A DNA stretch of 40,441 nucleotides from Pandoraea sp. ASV26 (lineage in GTDB: Bacteria > Pseudomonadota > Gammaproteobacteria > Burkholderiales > Burkholderiaceae): the NCBI RefSeq assembly GCF_016428915.1, contig NZ_JAELTP010000045.1, positions 1-40,441 of the forward strand. Reading direction: 5' to 3'. The stretch's first letter is position 1. Each line of letters opens with the position of its first letter. The notes beneath the pieces were generated by a model. That model ran no database searches. It worked only from the letters and a program-made list of their open reading frames with translations, and was not told the origin of the DNA. A program made the position numbers and the translations under genes. Shown here piece after piece: positions 30,826-38,912 of this stretch.

Positions 30826-31148
30826 GTCGGTATGGCGCAGGCGCGTGCGGTTGACGCCGCACCGGCGCGAAGGTTCTTGTTATCTGTCCTTTGACCGCAG
30901 CACGCCCGGCGGCGCATTGCAGCCCTCGAAAGCTGAACAAAGCTTATCCACACTTAACGGCTTTCGCCACCGATGTCTTTAACCCGCGGTGACGGAAGCC
31001 ATCATCGTCCTTAGCCGGCGATGTTCCCGGCCACCGTAGTCCGTAACCACCGCCGCCCCAAGCGCCGTCGTCTTTACCCGGCGATGCCATCCGAGAGCGC
31101 GCAACGCCGCGCTGCCGGGCGTCACATGAATGCGGTATCCTCCCCCGC
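30826..31148. other. Gene-free stretch with a DnaA-box consensus and a 19-nt direct repeat
   Basis: About 320 bases between divergent genes. It contains TTATCCACA (30944-30952), the perfect DnaA-box consensus, and a 19-nt direct repeat TCGTCCTTAGCCGGCGATG (31005-31023) / TCGTCTTTACCCGGCGATG (31068-31086), 17 of 19 identical and 63 bases apart. A -10-like TATCCT (31136-31141) lies seven bases before the next start. Confidence 0.55.
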
Positions 31149-31886
31149 ATGACTGCCCCCGCATCCTCCCGTCTCTCGAGCGCATCTCGGCACACCGATG
31201 CCACCACCGGCGACGACGTGCCGGCGCGAGCCGTCTATGTCATCGTGGCGCATCCGCGCTGGCGCGACTCGCGCGTCAATCGTCGCCTGCTCGACGCCGC
31301 CCGCAGCATCGCGGGTGTGGACGTCAACGATCTGTACTCGACGTATCCCGACTTCAGCATCGATGTCGCTGCCGAACAGCAACGCGTCGCGCGCGCCGAC
31401 CTGATCGTGCTGGTGCATCCGATCTATTGGTACAGCATGCCGCCGCTGCAAAAGCTCTGGCTCGACGACGTGCTCTCGTGGGGCTGGGCGTACGGCCACG
31501 ATGGCCATGCGCTCGCCAACAAAGATCTCTGGCTCGTGGCGAGCACCGGCGGACCGGCGTCGAGCTATCGCCCCGAGGGCTACAACCAGCACGACTTCTC
31601 CGCGTTCCTGCCCGCCTACGAACAGACAGCGCGACTGTGCGGCATGCGATTCCTCCCGCCACACGTGTTTCACGGCGCACGGCGCAATGACGAGGCCACC
31701 CTCGACGCACACGTGAGCGAGTTCGCCGGCCGGCTGGCGACATACCCGAGATGGCCGGAACTGATTTCGATGGCAGACGCCCCCGAGTGTTGCGACATTC
31801 CGCAGGCCGATCGCCCACGCAGCACGGCCGACATCGCAAGCACTGACGACGACCTCACGAACGCCGGTGCCGGGAGGACCCCCTGA
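31149..31886 (+). CDS. KefF-like NAD(P)H quinone oxidoreductase, ancillary protein of the K+ efflux system
   Basis: A 245-residue flavodoxin-fold protein. KefF binds FMN, reduces quinones and is needed for full activity of KefC. The core is residues 28-200: VYVIVAHPRWRDSRVNRRLL at the FMN phosphate site, LIVLVHPIYWYSMPPLQK, and WLDDVLSWGWAYG, all family hallmarks. Compared with KefF it has about 28 extra N-terminal and 45 extra C-terminal residues, both low in order. The stop (TGA, 31884-31886) shares one base with the kefC start, so the pair is coupled. There is no ribosome binding site; a -10-like TATCCT lies seven bases before the ATG, suggesting a leaderless or very short-leader transcript. 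Confidence 0.82.
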   Translation: MTAPASSRLSSASRHTDATTGDDVPARAVYVIVAHPRWRDSRVNRRLLDAARSIAGVDVNDLYSTYPDFSIDVAAEQQRVARADLIVLVHPIYWYSMPPLQKLWLDDVLSWGWAYGHDGHALANKDLWLVASTGGPASSYRPEGYNQHDFSAFLPAYEQTARLCGMRFLPPHVFHGARRNDEATLDAHVSEFAGRLATYPRWPELISMADAPECCDIPQADRPRSTADIASTDDDLTNAGAGRTP

Positions 31887-33826
31887 TGGAACACGTACCG
31901 GCCTGGTTGCTTGCCAGCCTGATCTACCTTGCGGCGGCTGTCATCGTCGTGCCGCTCTCCCGTGCCCTGGGACTGGGCGCGATCATCGGGTATCTCGCCG
32001 CCGGGATCGCCATCGGCCCGTGGGGTCTCGGCCTCGTCGCGCGCGTGGAAGACGTGCTGCACTTCGCCGAATTCGGCGTGGTGCTGATGCTGTTTCTCGT
32101 GGGCCTCGAACTGGAGCCGCGACGTCTGTGGAATCTGCGACGGCCGATCTTCGGATGGGGCTCCGCGCAGGTCTTCGGCTGCGCGGTGTTGCTCTTCGGC
32201 GCCGGCATGGCGCTCGGTGCGCCGTGGCGCGTCGCGCTCGTTGCCGCGCTCGGGCTGGCGCTGTCGTCCACTGCCATCGCCTTGCAGGTGATGGCAGAGC
32301 GCAATCTGCTCGGCACGCCGAGCGGTCAGGCGGGCTTCTCGATCCTGCTGTTTCAGGACGTCGCCGCGATCCCGATTCTCGCGCTGCTGCCGCTGCTCGC
32401 CAACTCGATCGACAGCCATGCGTTGACGGGCACGGCGCGCGCGCTCGAAGCGCTGAAGATCGTTGGCGTGATCGCCGCCATCATCCTCGGTGGTCGCCTT
32501 GTGCTGCGACCACTGCTGCGCTGGATTGCCAACAGCCGCACGCCGGAAATTTTCACGGCGGCGTCGCTGTTGCTCGTCGTCTCGATCGCCGCGCTGATGC
32601 AATGGGTCGGGCTGTCGATGGCGCTCGGCGCCTTCCTCGCCGGCGTGCTGCTCGCCGAGAGCGAATACCGCCGCGAGCTGGAAACCGACATCGAACCGTT
32701 CAAAGGACTGCTGCTCGGGCTGTTCTTCATCGCGGTCGGCATGAGCATCGACTTCGGTGTGCTGCTCGCGCAACCGCTGCGCATGATCGCCGTGGTGCTC
32801 GGCTTCATGGCCCTGAAGGGGCTGGCCATCTACGGGGTGTCGCGGTTGATGAAACTGCCTTATCAGGAACGGCCGATCTTCACACTGCTGCTCGCACAGG
32901 GCGGTGAATTTGCCTTCGTGGTGTTTCAGTCGGCAGGCCCGCAAGTGTTACCGCCCGCCGTGTCGTCGTTCCTGATCGGCGCAGTCGCGCTGTCGATGCT
33001 GATCTCGCCGCTGCTGCTCGTGGCGATCGACAAATGGCTGCTGCCGCGCTACAGCCTGAAGGGATCGCCGCGCATGAAGGAGATTGCCGAGCCGCAATCG
33101 GCCAGTGTGGTGATTTGCGGCTTCGGCCGCTACGGTCAGATCGTCGGGCGCGCACTGATGCCGCAAGGCGTGTCGATCACCTTGCTCGATCACGATCCCG
33201 ACACCATCGAGAGCGTTCGTCAGTTCGGCTTTCGTGTGTTCTATGGCGATGCCACGCGTCTCGATCTGCTGCGCGTCGCGGGAGTCGCGCAGGCGCGTGC
33301 CGTCGTCGTGGCGGTGGACGACATCGATCAATCACTCGAGATCGCCGGGCTCATGCGCGAGCATTTCCCTGACGTGCCTGTCATCGCGCGGGCGCGCAAC
33401 GTCGGCCATTTGTTCCAGCTTCGCGATCGTGGCGTGAAGCACATCGAGCGGGAAGTCTTCGAGTCGTCGCTGTTAAGCGCGCGCTCGGTGCTCGAGGAAC
33501 TGGGCTGGCCCGCCGCCGAAGCGCGCGAGGCGACGATGGCCTTTCGTCGCGCCAACCGGCGACTGACTGACGAGATGTACCCGGCCTATCAGGATCGCAA
33601 CAAGATGATCGCCACGGCGAAGGAAGGCCGCCGTCAGTTCGAAGAACAAATGGCGCGAGAGCGCGAACAGCGGCACGCGCAGCGGCATGTCACGTTCGGT
33701 TGGGATGGCGAGACGGCGCCTGTCACAAGGCAAACACCCTCCGCATCGCCAGCCTCGCCAACCTCACAGCCCTCAAATCCCACGAGCACCGGCAGCGAAC
33801 ACCGCCCGGATGACGGCCGCGCCTGA
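31886..33826 (+). CDS. kefC: KefC-type glutathione-gated K+/H+ antiporter (CPA2) with RCK domain
   Basis: A 646-residue membrane protein. The N-terminal exchanger domain (about 1-385) has 12 or so helices, with LGAIIGYLAAGIAIGPWG and the CPA2 stretch FQDVAAIPILALLPLL. The cytoplasmic RCK/TrkA-N domain follows from about 405, with GFGRYG (412-417) and LLDHDPDTIE. The C-terminal coiled region (about 560-610) and a low-complexity Thr/Ser/Pro tail end the protein. It releases K+ in exchange for H+ when glutathione adducts of toxic electrophiles bind the RCK domain, which protects against methylglyoxal and similar compounds. GGGAGG lies nine bases ahead of the ATG at 31886. Coupling to the KefF-like gene supports the name. 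Confidence 0.88.
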   Translation: MEHVPAWLLASLIYLAAAVIVVPLSRALGLGAIIGYLAAGIAIGPWGLGLVARVEDVLHFAEFGVVLMLFLVGLELEPRRLWNLRRPIFGWGSAQVFGCAVLLFGAGMALGAPWRVALVAALGLALSSTAIALQVMAERNLLGTPSGQAGFSILLFQDVAAIPILALLPLLANSIDSHALTGTARALEALKIVGVIAAIILGGRLVLRPLLRWIANSRTPEIFTAASLLLVVSIAALMQWVGLSMALGAFLAGVLLAESEYRRELETDIEPFKGLLLGLFFIAVGMSIDFGVLLAQPLRMIAVVLGFMALKGLAIYGVSRLMKLPYQERPIFTLLLAQGGEFAFVVFQSAGPQVLPPAVSSFLIGAVALSMLISPLLLVAIDKWLLPRYSLKGSPRMKEIAEPQSASVVICGFGRYGQIVGRALMPQGVSITLLDHDPDTIESVRQFGFRVFYGDATRLDLLRVAGVAQARAVVVAVDDIDQSLEIAGLMREHFPDVPVIARARNVGHLFQLRDRGVKHIEREVFESSLLSARSVLEELGWPAAEAREATMAFRRANRRLTDEMYPAYQDRNKMIATAKEGRRQFEEQMAREREQRHAQRHVTFGWDGETAPVTRQTPSASPASPTSQPSNPTSTGSEHRPDDGRA

Positions 33827-33876
33827 GCCTCGGGTCGGCGTCACTCTCCCGGGGTGGGGGAGTTTCGCCTGCCTGC

Positions 33877-34320
33877 TCACATGGCGCGGGCGAATCCGTC
33901 GAACGGGCGGAAATGTCCTTCGGCCGGTGCGCTCGCATCGGCGCGCAGACGCGCTTCGGCCTCGCTTCCCGCCAGGCCGCGATAGTACAGATGCACGGCG
34001 ATGGCCGCCGAGTAGCGGCGAATTTCCACGAGCGTGAGATGCGCGTGCTCGGGCGACGTGAACATCAGGTACGGCGCTTCCTCTTCGATCAGCCCTGCGA
34101 CCTGATGCAACCCGTGACGATGCAACACTTCTGCGAGTTCGTCGCGGCTGCGGTGCGTGTTGGCATCGGTGGTCGGGTACATCATGCGCAGCAGGATGAG
34201 CGGATGCTCGGCGCAGGCCAGCGACAGCGCCTGCACGACAGCGTGGCTGTCGAGCGCCGTAGCCACGGCTTCACCTTCGGGACGATGCTGCGGGAAAAGT
34301 TGCTCAAGGGTCAACGTCAT
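33877..34320 (-). CDS. Hypothetical protein (147 aa)
   Basis: A 147-residue, mostly helical cytoplasmic protein with no signal peptide, starting MTLTLEQLFPQHRPEG. It contains EVLHRHGLHQVAGLIEEEAP and HAHLTLVEIRRYSAAIAVHL, which suggest a His-rich helical bundle, but I recognise no family. The ATG at 34320 is preferred over a GTG 48 bases upstream. It is convergent with kefC (51 bases apart) and starts a gene-free stretch toward the ferritin-like gene. A short CTCTCCC/GGGGGAG hairpin (about 33842-33862) lies between it and kefC. Confidence 0.65.
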   Translation of the reverse strand: MTLTLEQLFPQHRPEGEAVATALDSHAVVQALSLACAEHPLILLRMMYPTTDANTHRSRDELAEVLHRHGLHQVAGLIEEEAPYLMFTSPEHAHLTLVEIRRYSAAIAVHLYYRGLAGSEAEARLRADASAPAEGHFRPFDGFARAM

Positions 34321-34814
34321 GATGAGTCCAGTGCTAAAAAGCTGCGAAAGTGCCACAGCGGACTTCACAGTCTAAGGATCTGTGTGTCGCCGATAAACGT
34401 TATACGACGAATACCCGCGTTGCACGCACTGCAACAATTACCAAATATTTCACAGCCCGCCTATCAAAGCGCCGCCACGCGCGCATGCCAAACGTTCTGC
34501 TGCGCTGGCATTCCGAGCATTCCAGGCATCACGCAACATCACGCAACATCACGCAGCATCACGCAGCGTTACGTCATGCTCTCGCTGCGGGTCTTCGTGC
34601 AGATCGCACTCGTCATTGTCGGATTGGGCGTGCGCGAGATCATGGCGTATAGCGTGACAGCGCGGCTGTTCTCTTGGGGGATGTTCGTCGCCGAGCCGTA
34701 TCCGCTCCGACGCATCGCAAACGCGTGCCGGGTCTTGTTGGCAGCGGGTTCTGCGCAGCACCCGATCTTCGCTTGAGGTATGATTTTTGCGGAAGCCGAC
34801 AAGACTCATAGCCC
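34321..34814. other. Gene-free stretch with repeats and one weak short frame
   Basis: About 490 bases. It includes the tandem repeats at 34507-34570 and an open frame of 66 codons (34576-34776) with a hydrophobic start, MLSLRVFVQIALVIVGLG, but no ribosome binding site. A TATGAT at 34780-34785 may be the -10 of the ferritin-like gene. Nothing else is recognised. Confidence 0.5.
34507..34570 (+). repeat. 9-nt then 10-nt tandem repeat array
   Basis: Three 9-nt units (ggcattccg, agcattcca, ggcatcacg, 34507-34533) pass into 10-nt units acgcaacatc, acgcaacatc, acgcagcatc, acgcagcgtt (34531-34570). Not a CRISPR array: there are no spacers. Confidence 0.8.
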
Positions 34815-35735
34815 ATGCGATATCCCGACCAGACGTCCGACACGAGAGCGGTAGCCGTCGCGCAAGCCGACCATGTCATGCGCCATTGGCAATACGATGT
34901 CGATGGCCCCGTGCCCATTGGTTCGGACTCCCACAAACGCATGTTCTGCCGCATGCTGCTCGAGTCGCACAACCCCTACAAGCCTGCGGTCATCGACTGG
35001 CCTACGCTGCCGCCCGACGCCCTCAAGCGTCTGACCGCCTTGCCTATCTGGGACATTGCCGTGCAGACCGAAGGCCGTGCGTCGATTCGCGTGGCGACGT
35101 ACGCGGCGACGATCCGCGACCCGCTGCTGCGCGAAGCGCTCGTCATGGACGGCGAAGAAGAAGCCCGCCACAAGGTCGTGCTATCCAAACTGGTCGAAGC
35201 GTACGGCATCGAGCTCGCGCCCGAACCCGCCTATCCGCCCCCCAGGGACGCCGAATGGGCATGGATGAAAACAGGCTTCAGCGAATGCATCGACAGCTTC
35301 GTCGCCTTCGGCCTGTTCCGCTCGGCCCAGCGCTCCGGCTACTTCCCTGAAGCGCTGGTCGAGACATTCGAGCCCGTCATTCAGGAAGAAGCCCGGCACA
35401 TTCTGTTCTTCGCGAACTGGGTGGCCTGGCACCGGCGCAATCTGCCGTTCTGGAAACGGCCATGGTTCTATGCCCGCGTCGCGGCCGTCTGGGTCACGTT
35501 GATCTGGGATCGCATGGCGATTGCCCGCGGCATCGATACCGACGGTGTAGCCCGCGACGCCAACTTCCCTGCGACCAGCACCGCCGACATCGGCGAGTCG
35601 CTCAAGCCGCGCGACCTGATCGCCCTGTGTCTGGAAGAAGATGCGCGACGCATGGGCGGCTACGACAAGCGCCTGTTGCGCCCGACTTTCGTGCCGAAGC
35701 TCGCCCGCCTTGCGCTGCGTTTCATGAAAGCCTGA
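34815..35735 (+). CDS. Ferritin-like diiron-domain protein
   Basis: A 306-residue, mainly helical cytoplasmic protein. Two diiron-type motifs are visible: GEEEARH (113-119) and QEEARH (190-195), spaced as in ferritin-like four-helix carboxylate-bridged proteins, with a further glutamate in VQTEGRAS (about residue 85) as a likely ligand. Such proteins bind two irons and may be oxidases or oxygenases. A hydrophobic stretch near residues 215-235 may be buried rather than a membrane segment. The ATG at 34815 starts the conserved region; the ribosome binding site is weak. It stands alone before a strong terminator. The specific reaction is unknown. Confidence 0.8.
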   Translation: MRYPDQTSDTRAVAVAQADHVMRHWQYDVDGPVPIGSDSHKRMFCRMLLESHNPYKPAVIDWPTLPPDALKRLTALPIWDIAVQTEGRASIRVATYAATIRDPLLREALVMDGEEEARHKVVLSKLVEAYGIELAPEPAYPPPRDAEWAWMKTGFSECIDSFVAFGLFRSAQRSGYFPEALVETFEPVIQEEARHILFFANWVAWHRRNLPFWKRPWFYARVAAVWVTLIWDRMAIARGIDTDGVARDANFPATSTADIGESLKPRDLIALCLEEDARRMGGYDKRLLRPTFVPKLARLALRFMKA

Positions 35736-35762
35736 GCCTCACCACCCGGGGTACCGACGTCA

Positions 35763-35799
35763 AAAAGCCGTCCCGAGCTTCTCACTCGGGACGGCTTTT
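35763..35799. terminator. Strong bidirectional intrinsic terminator
   Basis: A 15-bp perfect stem, AAAAGCCGTCCCGAG (35763-35777) with CTCGGGACGGCTTTT (35785-35799), and a seven-base loop. A and T tracts lie on both sides, so it ends both the ferritin-like gene and the convergent DUF4148 gene. Confidence 0.92.
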
Positions 35800-35826
35800 C
35801 ATTGGGCTGCGAGCGCCAGCGGCCGA

Positions 35827-36234
35827 TTAGCTGCCTTGGCTGACGTCCAGCTCGCCAGCGGCGCGAGCGCGGGCCAGTTCTTGCTTCACGTCGGCGCGCG
35901 ACACGCTCGGGCCTTGCGAGGCAACGATCGGGTAGTCGACGTCATTTTCCGCCATGAGACCCTGGGCACGCGCTTGCGCCAGTTCGGACTTCACTTCGGC
36001 ACGGCTCTTGGCCGAGCCCGAAGCAACATACACCGGATAGTCGGCGTCGCCGTGCGGGATCAGGCCTTGAGCGCGGGCTTGTGCCAGATCGGCCAGCACG
36101 TCGGCACGCGTGAGCGGCTGACCTTGCGAGGCGACTTCAGGATAGTTGTTGCCATTTTCTGCTGCGTTGCTGGCAACGGCACCGAGCGAAGCCACGGCGG
36201 CGATAAGGGCGATTGCGATGTTCTTGCGGTTCAT
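35827..36234 (-). CDS. Exported DUF4148 protein with three internal repeats
   Basis: A 135-residue protein with a signal peptide (MNRKNIAIALIAAVASLGAV, cut after NAA at about residue 25). The mature part is three repeats of about 35 residues. Each starts with a YP followed by a V/A stretch (YPEVASQGQ, YPVYVASGS, YPIVASQGP) and continues into a helix (RADVLADLAQARAQGL, RAEVKSELAQARAQGL, RADVKQELARARAAGE). DUF4148 proteins are common in Burkholderiales and most have fewer repeats. The ATG at 36234 has CAGGAG eight bases upstream. Function unknown; a periplasmic structural or stress role is often assumed without proof. Confidence 0.85.
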   Translation of the reverse strand: MNRKNIAIALIAAVASLGAVASNAAENGNNYPEVASQGQPLTRADVLADLAQARAQGLIPHGDADYPVYVASGSAKSRAEVKSELAQARAQGLMAENDVDYPIVASQGPSVSRADVKQELARARAAGELDVSQGS

Positions 36235-36400
36235 TTTCTTAACTCCTGTCTAGTTGCGACGACTTTGTTTTGCATTGCGCCGTCGATGGAAGGAAGTCTA
36301 GAACTCGCCGCCACAATGAAAAACGCGATATTTGTCGAGGAACTATTGCGGTTTTCGACGAGAATCGATGCACCACATCGGTGCGCGCCAGCCATGACAA

Positions 36401-36439
36401 ACGCCGCGATCCCTCGGAGAATTGAGGGAAAAGCGGCGT
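36401..36439 (-). terminator. Terminator after the AHSA1 gene
   Basis: On the minus strand ACGCCGC and GCGGCGT pair (36401-36407 with 36433-36439), with an inner CCCTC/GAGGG helix (36411-36415, 36424-36428), followed by TTTGTC. It lies 34 bases after the stop at 36473. Confidence 0.5.
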
Positions 36440-36472
36440 CGCAGGAGAAAGGCAAATGGGGGATGAAACGTC

Positions 36473-37420
36473 TCAGTCCACGAGCGAGGCGCCGAGGGCA
36501 TCGAGCAGCAATTGGGTGCCGCGTTCGCGCGAACCTGCATCGTCGTAACCGTCCAGAAACGCCCCTTGCTCGGTCATGACCAGATGCGTGCCGCCGTCAT
36601 GCGCACGAAGATCGATCGTCGCGAGCGAGGCCGAGATCTTGCGGGTATCGAGATGCATTTCGTAGGCGTAGACGAGCCGCGTGTCGGGCACGACATCGAA
36701 ATACACGGCGTCGAACGTCGATACCATGCCGCTCGCCCAACGCCCGCTCACCCGCTCGCGGCCACCGGGCCGTACGTCCATCGATCGCTCCACCACCGTG
36801 AGCCCGTCGCTGCGGGCGAACCAGCGATCCTTGGCTTCGCGCTCGCTCAGCGCGCGAAAGACCCGTGCGGGCGACGCAGGGTACTGACGCTCGATGCGAA
36901 AGGTCGCATGCACCACGCTGCGTTGCGTCGGTGCCGCCGCCTCGCGCATGACCTCGCGGCCGAGTTTGTCCAGCGTTTGTGCCCAACCGGCGGCAGCGCC
37001 TTCGGGCATTCGGGCATAGGCGGGATCGTGAACGGTATACCGTTGCTCGACGTCAAGCCGCGTGCCCTGCGCCACATCGGTAAAAGTCGCCGTCGTAAGC
37101 GCCCCGAACAGCGCGAGCCCTTTGGCGTTCGTGACTTCCATTTCGATGACGAGACGCTTCGGGGCGTCGATCTCGACGAAGCGCCCGCGAATCCAGTGCG
37201 CTTCGCCTTCGGGCGATTGCATCTTCAGATCGAAAGCGCCGCCCACACGGGCGTCGATCTGCGCTTCGGGCACGGTGTAGCCGGTCGGGCAAAACCAGCG
37301 CTTCACGGCGTCGGTGGTGGTCCAGGCGCGAAATACCGTCTCGCGTGTGGTCGCGTAAGTCCGGCCGACGCTCAGCGGACTGGGCTGCGCGGCAGACGCT
37401 GCTTCACTTGCTGTCCTCAT
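36473..37420 (-). CDS. Tandem AHSA1/SRPBCC-domain protein
   Basis: A 315-residue protein made of two copies of the START-like AHSA1 domain. Copy 1 spans about 15-150 (RTYATTRETVFRAWTTTDAV, ARVGGAFDLKM) and copy 2 about 165-315 (RIERQYPASPARVFRALSER, VRPGGRERVSG). The fold has a deep hydrophobic cavity for small molecules, and many members act with an ArsR regulator in stress or detoxification. Here the start overlaps the ArsR stop by 17 bases, which is the usual arrangement. AAGGAG lies seven bases before the ATG at 37420. Ligand unknown. Single-domain versions are the rule, so the fusion of two is less common. Confidence 0.85.
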   Translation of the reverse strand: MRTASEAASAAQPSPLSVGRTYATTRETVFRAWTTTDAVKRWFCPTGYTVPEAQIDARVGGAFDLKMQSPEGEAHWIRGRFVEIDAPKRLVIEMEVTNAKGLALFGALTTATFTDVAQGTRLDVEQRYTVHDPAYARMPEGAAAGWAQTLDKLGREVMREAAAPTQRSVVHATFRIERQYPASPARVFRALSEREAKDRWFARSDGLTVVERSMDVRPGGRERVSGRWASGMVSTFDAVYFDVVPDTRLVYAYEMHLDTRKISASLATIDLRAHDGGTHLVMTEQGAFLDGYDDAGSRERGTQLLLDALGASLVD

Positions 37421-37760
37421 GGAATGCTCCTTCGGGCGGCAGGCTGGCCAGATACTCGCCCAGACGGTCGAGATGACCCTCCCACTCATGACGGCGCTGG
37501 TTGATCCATCGCTCGGCAAGGCTCAGCGCCTGGGGTTCGATCCGGCACGTGCGGACACGGCCGGCCTTCTCCGTTCGCACCAGCCCCGCGCTCTCGAGCA
37601 CGGCGAGGTGCTGCATGACCGCCTGCAACGACATCGCCAACGGCTGCGCGAGCGCGCTCACCGACGCCGGTCCCTGCGCCAGCCGCGCGAGCATCGCGCG
37701 GCGCGACGCGTCGGCCAGTGCCTGAAAGGTCAGATCGAGAGCGTTGTCATGGTCAAGCAT
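37404..37760 (-). CDS. ArsR family regulator (AHSA1-associated)
   Basis: A 118-residue winged-helix regulator: LTFQALADASRRAMLARLAQ, then the recognition helix MSLQAVMQHLAVLESAGLV and a wing KAGRVRTCRIEP. It lacks the cysteine metal-binding motif of ArsR/SmtB sensors, and so belongs to the group that pairs with AHSA1 proteins and senses something else. It overlaps the AHSA1 gene by 17 bases. The ATG at 37760 has no ribosome binding site. A good -35/-10 pair ends seven bases before it, so transcription may begin at or beside the start codon. Confidence 0.88.
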   Translation of the reverse strand: MLDHDNALDLTFQALADASRRAMLARLAQGPASVSALAQPLAMSLQAVMQHLAVLESAGLVRTEKAGRVRTCRIEPQALSLAERWINQRRHEWEGHLDRLGEYLASLPPEGAFHEDSK

Positions 37761-37767
37761 GTGCTTG

Positions 37768-37795
37768 AGTATAGGCGCGCAAGAAAGTAAAGCAA
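37768..37795 (-). promoter_or_regulatory. Sigma-70 type promoter placed for a leaderless ArsR transcript
   Basis: On the minus strand TTGCTT (37795-37790), sixteen bases, then TATACT (37773-37768). The ATG of arsR begins eight bases after the -10, where the transcript would start. The element fits in the 54-base gap after the bestrophin-like gene. Confidence 0.6.
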
Positions 37796-37814
37796 GGACT
37801 TTAGTATTGGCACA

Positions 37815-38726
37815 TCAGGTGATGATGTGGTGATCGCGGGGACGCACGCGGGCCGTGTGCTGGCGGTGGAGGATTTCGCTCAGCGATTGCTCGATGGTCT
37901 CGGACATGGCGTCGAGGGCGAGGTCGTTCGGTTCCAGCCCGAAGGGCTCCTCGATTTCGGCGCTGACGGCTTCGAGCGCAAAGAAGGTGTACGAGATGAA
38001 CGCCACGATCACCGGGGTCATCGCACCGATGGAGTCGACCAGACCGAACGGCAGCAGCAGGCTGTAGAGGTACGTCACGCGGTGCAGGATCACGCCGTAC
38101 GTGAAGGGAATCGGCGTGGTGGCGATTCGCTCGCAGCCACCGATGGCTTCGCCGAGACGATCCAGATGCATCTCCATGACTTGCGCGAGCGGCGCGTCGA
38201 TCTGCCCTCGCATTCTGCGCTCGCGCAGCCATTCGCCCGCCATGAGCAGGATCGTGATCGGCTTGAATTGCTTGCGTGCGAGGCACGCCACGTCTTCCTT
38301 GCCGAGCAACCGTTCGAAGTCGGCGCGAGGATCGGTTCCGCGCAATTGATGGCGCATTGCGTGCACGAAGGCGATCAGATAAGCGACGAAGCGCGGCGAC
38401 TCCGAGGTATCGGCCACCAGCGTCATCGACTGGCGGGCCAGTGCGCGGGTTTCGTTGAGCACGCTGCCCCAGAGCATGCGGGCTTCCCAGTAGCGGGCGT
38501 AGCTCGTGGTGTTACGAAAGCCGAGAAAGATCGCCAGCGTAATGCCGATCAGCGAGAACGGGATGAAGGTGAGCGGAATCTTCCATTCGAAGACGCGCCC
38601 ATGGGCGAGCGTGACAACTACCGAAATGATCGTGGTGAAAATGAGCTGCGGGGCAATCTTGGGCAAGATCGAGCCGCGCACGACGAAAAGCATGCGCAGC
38701 CAGTGCAGATTGGGTCGGACGATCAT
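37815..38726 (-). CDS. Bestrophin-like channel (UPF0187/YneE family)
   Basis: A 303-residue inner-membrane protein. The bestrophin/UPF0187 family forms pentameric ion channels, and bacterial members have been reported as sodium-selective or of unknown selectivity. Family signs are MIVRPNLHWLRMLFVVRGS, LGFRNTTSYARYWEAR, WGSVLNETRALARQ and, near the C-terminus, EAVSAEIEEPFGLEPNDLAL. Four helices are predicted (about 25-45, 50-70, 208-228, 235-255). The ATG at 38726 begins the conserved start. The gene runs toward arsR on the same strand with a 54-base gap that holds the arsR promoter. Confidence 0.85.
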   Translation of the reverse strand: MIVRPNLHWLRMLFVVRGSILPKIAPQLIFTTIISVVVTLAHGRVFEWKIPLTFIPFSLIGITLAIFLGFRNTTSYARYWEARMLWGSVLNETRALARQSMTLVADTSESPRFVAYLIAFVHAMRHQLRGTDPRADFERLLGKEDVACLARKQFKPITILLMAGEWLRERRMRGQIDAPLAQVMEMHLDRLGEAIGGCERIATTPIPFTYGVILHRVTYLYSLLLPFGLVDSIGAMTPVIVAFISYTFFALEAVSAEIEEPFGLEPNDLALDAMSETIEQSLSEILHRQHTARVRPRDHHIIT

Positions 38727-38912
38727 GGCAACAAAGGCGCTCGCGAGCGCAGTAAGACGGGCTGTGGGGGAAAGCCGTTGCGGCGCGATGATACGCCCAT
38801 ATTGACGCGTTTGAAATGATTGCAACCGATTGAAACATCGCTGTTCGCCCTGCGCGCGGTTCGTGAGAATGCTCATACGCCGTCTTGGCGTAGATAAGGG
38901 CCAATAACGATC

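Noticed and set aside
30944-30952. Replication origin
   Set aside because: Only one DnaA box is seen, with no cluster, no A/T-rich unwinding region and no dnaA, dnaN or parAB genes nearby.
34507-34570. CRISPR-like repeat array
   Set aside because: Repeats are 9-10 nt and directly adjoining with no spacers, and no cas genes are present.
37827-38819. Plus-strand frame of 330 codons
   Set aside because: Antisense of the bestrophin-like gene.
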